A stretch of DNA of 8,219 bases from Candidatus Atribacteria bacterium (GTDB taxonomy: Bacteria > Bipolaricaulota > Bipolaricaulia > UBA7950 > UBA9294), in contig SPBW01000100.1 in the NCBI GenBank assembly GCA_004525685.1, positions 1-8,219 on the forward strand, read 5' to 3'. The position numbers were made by a program, and so were the translations under genes. This document shows positions 7,525-8,219 of the stretch, piece after piece; within the stretch, counting starts at the first letter, position 1; the number at the start of each line of letters is the position of its first letter. Under the pieces are notes generated by a model. It did no database searches, was not told where the DNA came from, and saw nothing but the letters and a program-made list of their open reading frames with translations.

Positions 7525-7965
7525 ATGAAACGTAAGACGGCAGTAGCCCTAGGTAGCGTAGTCGCGATTGTCATAGCAGTCGCGGCGATTGTCTTGTGGC
7601 CAGCTCCTGATCCGCTGAAGAATGCGCGAACTGTCTATCTCGATACGGGAAGAGCTCAAGCCACTGGCGGGTCAGCTGAGCTGGAGGATGGGTTGGGTTT
7701 CGTTCTCAACGATCGCAATCTGGTGCTGGTTGCCAATAGGGCTGAAGCCGACGCAGAAATCCGCGTTCAGGACATTTCCGTGAACCTTGGAGATGTCACG
7801 GTGTCACTCGGCCAAGGTGGGATCAGCGGAAACGTGAAGGCAACTTGCGCAGTGACTGACCTGCAATCCAGCAGAACGTACACGATGGACCTGACTGTAA
7901 CGTTGGCGAATGGCGCAGTGACTGCGAAACTTGTTGGTCGCAAGTTCTGGGAGGTCTGGAAGTAG
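7525..7965 (+). CDS. Small single-pass membrane-anchored protein, unknown function
   Basis: A 146-residue protein I do not recognise. The start is the ATG at 7525, with AAGGAGG (7512-7518) six bases upstream; a GTG at 7501 in the same frame lies before that site and is rejected. MKRK is followed by a hydrophobic helix at about residues 5-25 (ending VLWPAPDP), so the protein is probably an N-terminally anchored, outward-facing single-pass protein. There is no lipobox cysteine; the only Cys is at 108. Residues 35-146 alternate polar and hydrophobic residues, suggesting mostly β-strands: TVYLDTG, LGFVLNDRNLVLV, ADAEIRVQDISVNL, DVTVSLGQGGISGNVKATCAV, TYTMDLTVTLANGAVTAKLV. It ends in the aromatic RKFWEVWK. 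Coding is supported by the strong ribosome site and coherent protein pattern. It is transcribed away from the phosphodiesterase fusion, with phosphofructokinase 213 bp downstream. No function is proposed. Confidence 0.75.
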   Translation: MKRKTAVALGSVVAIVIAVAAIVLWPAPDPLKNARTVYLDTGRAQATGGSAELEDGLGFVLNDRNLVLVANRAEADAEIRVQDISVNLGDVTVSLGQGGISGNVKATCAVTDLQSSRTYTMDLTVTLANGAVTAKLVGRKFWEVWK

Positions 7966-8017
7966 TCGGGGGAAGTGGCTGCAGTGGACGAACCATCCTG
8001 CATCCGAGGTCCTGGCA

Positions 8018-8081
8018 CGAATTGGGGATTGATTGCGAGGCTCGTGGGCATGTGACCACGCGTGGTGGCGCGAGTTGGGGA
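8018..8081 (+). repeat. Short imperfect direct repeat flanking a 12-bp palindrome
   Basis: CGAATTGGGGA (8018-8028) and CGAGTTGGGGA (8071-8081) match at ten of eleven positions, 53 bases apart start to start. Between them is the perfect palindrome ACCACGCGTGGT (8055-8066). This lies in the 213-bp gap between the membrane protein gene and phosphofructokinase. It could be a regulator-binding region, but the copies are short and chance is not excluded. No T-run follows the palindrome, so it does not look like an intrinsic terminator. Confidence 0.4.
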
Positions 8082-8141
8082 CAATCACGTGTGCCGTCGT
8101 GGACCTATTGCTCCGCTCTGCAGTTGCTCTTTGCCGCTGTG

Positions 8142-8172
8142 TTGACGCTACAGGTGCGCCGCGTGGTAGACT
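8142..8172 (+). promoter_or_regulatory. Candidate promoter giving a leaderless phosphofructokinase mRNA
   Basis: TTGACG (8142-8147; five of six consensus) and TAGACT (8167-8172; four of six) are spaced by 19 bases, slightly long for σ70. Transcription would begin six to seven bases after the -10, at or next to the A of the ATG at 8179. No Shine-Dalgarno sequence precedes that ATG. Confidence 0.4.
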
Positions 8173-8178
8173 TCGCTT

Positions 8179-8219
8179 ATGAAACGAGTGGCAGTACTGA
8201 CAAGTGGGGGCGATGCCCC
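8179..8219 (+). CDS. pfkA: 6-phosphofructokinase, 3' part outside window
   Basis: Only 13 full codons plus two bases are visible: MKRVAVLTSGGDA, with the last bases CC fixing Pro. This is the characteristic N-terminus of the PfkA family (xxIAVLTSGGDAPGMN), whose glycine-rich loop binds the nucleotide phosphates. The enzyme phosphorylates fructose-6-phosphate in the committed step of glycolysis, in the cytoplasm. ATP versus pyrophosphate as donor cannot be judged because the deciding residues lie beyond the edge. The start is well fixed: an in-frame TAG sits four codons upstream (8167-8169). There is no Shine-Dalgarno sequence, unlike other genes here, and a promoter-like -10 ends only six bases before the ATG. 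The enzyme fits with the glucose-releasing genes at the left of the window. Confidence 0.85.
   Translation, partial: MKRVAVLTSGGDA

Noticed and set aside
8055..8066. ACCACGCGTGGT palindrome as an intrinsic terminator of the small membrane protein gene
   Set aside because: The arms leave almost no loop and no T-run follows, so it is kept only as part of a possible regulatory region.
7767..8088. Overlapping minus-strand open frames over the small membrane protein gene and its downstream gap
   Set aside because: No ribosome site and no family likeness, while the plus-strand frame has a strong Shine-Dalgarno sequence and a membrane anchor.

Overview
The window looks like chromosomal DNA from a free-living, probably uncultivated bacterium with moderate GC. 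It carries genes for β-glucoside breakdown and glycolysis, a secreted phosphoesterase-like protein and one decayed transposase. Several genes have strong Shine-Dalgarno sequences, so the translation signals are bacterial. I cannot place the phylum from sequence alone. A deep-branching group such as Bipolaricaulota/Acetothermia or Chloroflexi would fit, but that is a guess.

Layout: (1) 1-3293, plus strand: a two-gene operon. It starts with the C-terminal four fifths of a GH94 cellobiose phosphorylase, cut by the window edge, followed by a complete GH1 β-glucosidase whose start overlaps the phosphorylase stop in ATGA. (2) 3358-4323, minus strand, convergent to the operon: a protein built like a mannose-1-phosphate guanylyltransferase / type II mannose-6-phosphate isomerase. 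Its nucleotidyltransferase half has lost the signature residues while the cupin half is well kept. (3) 4409 to about 4927, minus strand: the decayed C-terminal part of a DDE (rve-type) transposase, followed by about 160 bp with nothing recognisable. (4) 5090-7228, minus strand: a 712-residue exported protein that fuses a phytase-type 'esterase-like' domain to a complete class II cyclic-nucleotide phosphodiesterase domain. (5) 7229-7524: a divergent intergenic region. (6) 7525-7965, plus strand: a small membrane-anchored protein of unknown function. (7) 7966-8178: a non-coding stretch with a short direct repeat and a 12-bp palindrome. (8) 8179 to the edge, plus strand: the first codons of 6-phosphofructokinase, apparently leaderless.

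How the genes fit together: imported cellobiose or short cellodextrins can be split by phosphorolysis (glucose-1-phosphate plus glucose, saving ATP) or by hydrolysis (two glucoses). Both products enter glycolysis, where the phosphofructokinase at the right edge acts. The cupin protein suggests sugar-phosphate or nucleotide-sugar chemistry but may be a pseudoenzyme. The most unusual item is the secreted two-domain protein at 5090-7228, which I infer acts on phosphoesters outside the cytoplasm. No CRISPR array, tRNA, rRNA or intact mobile element was seen.
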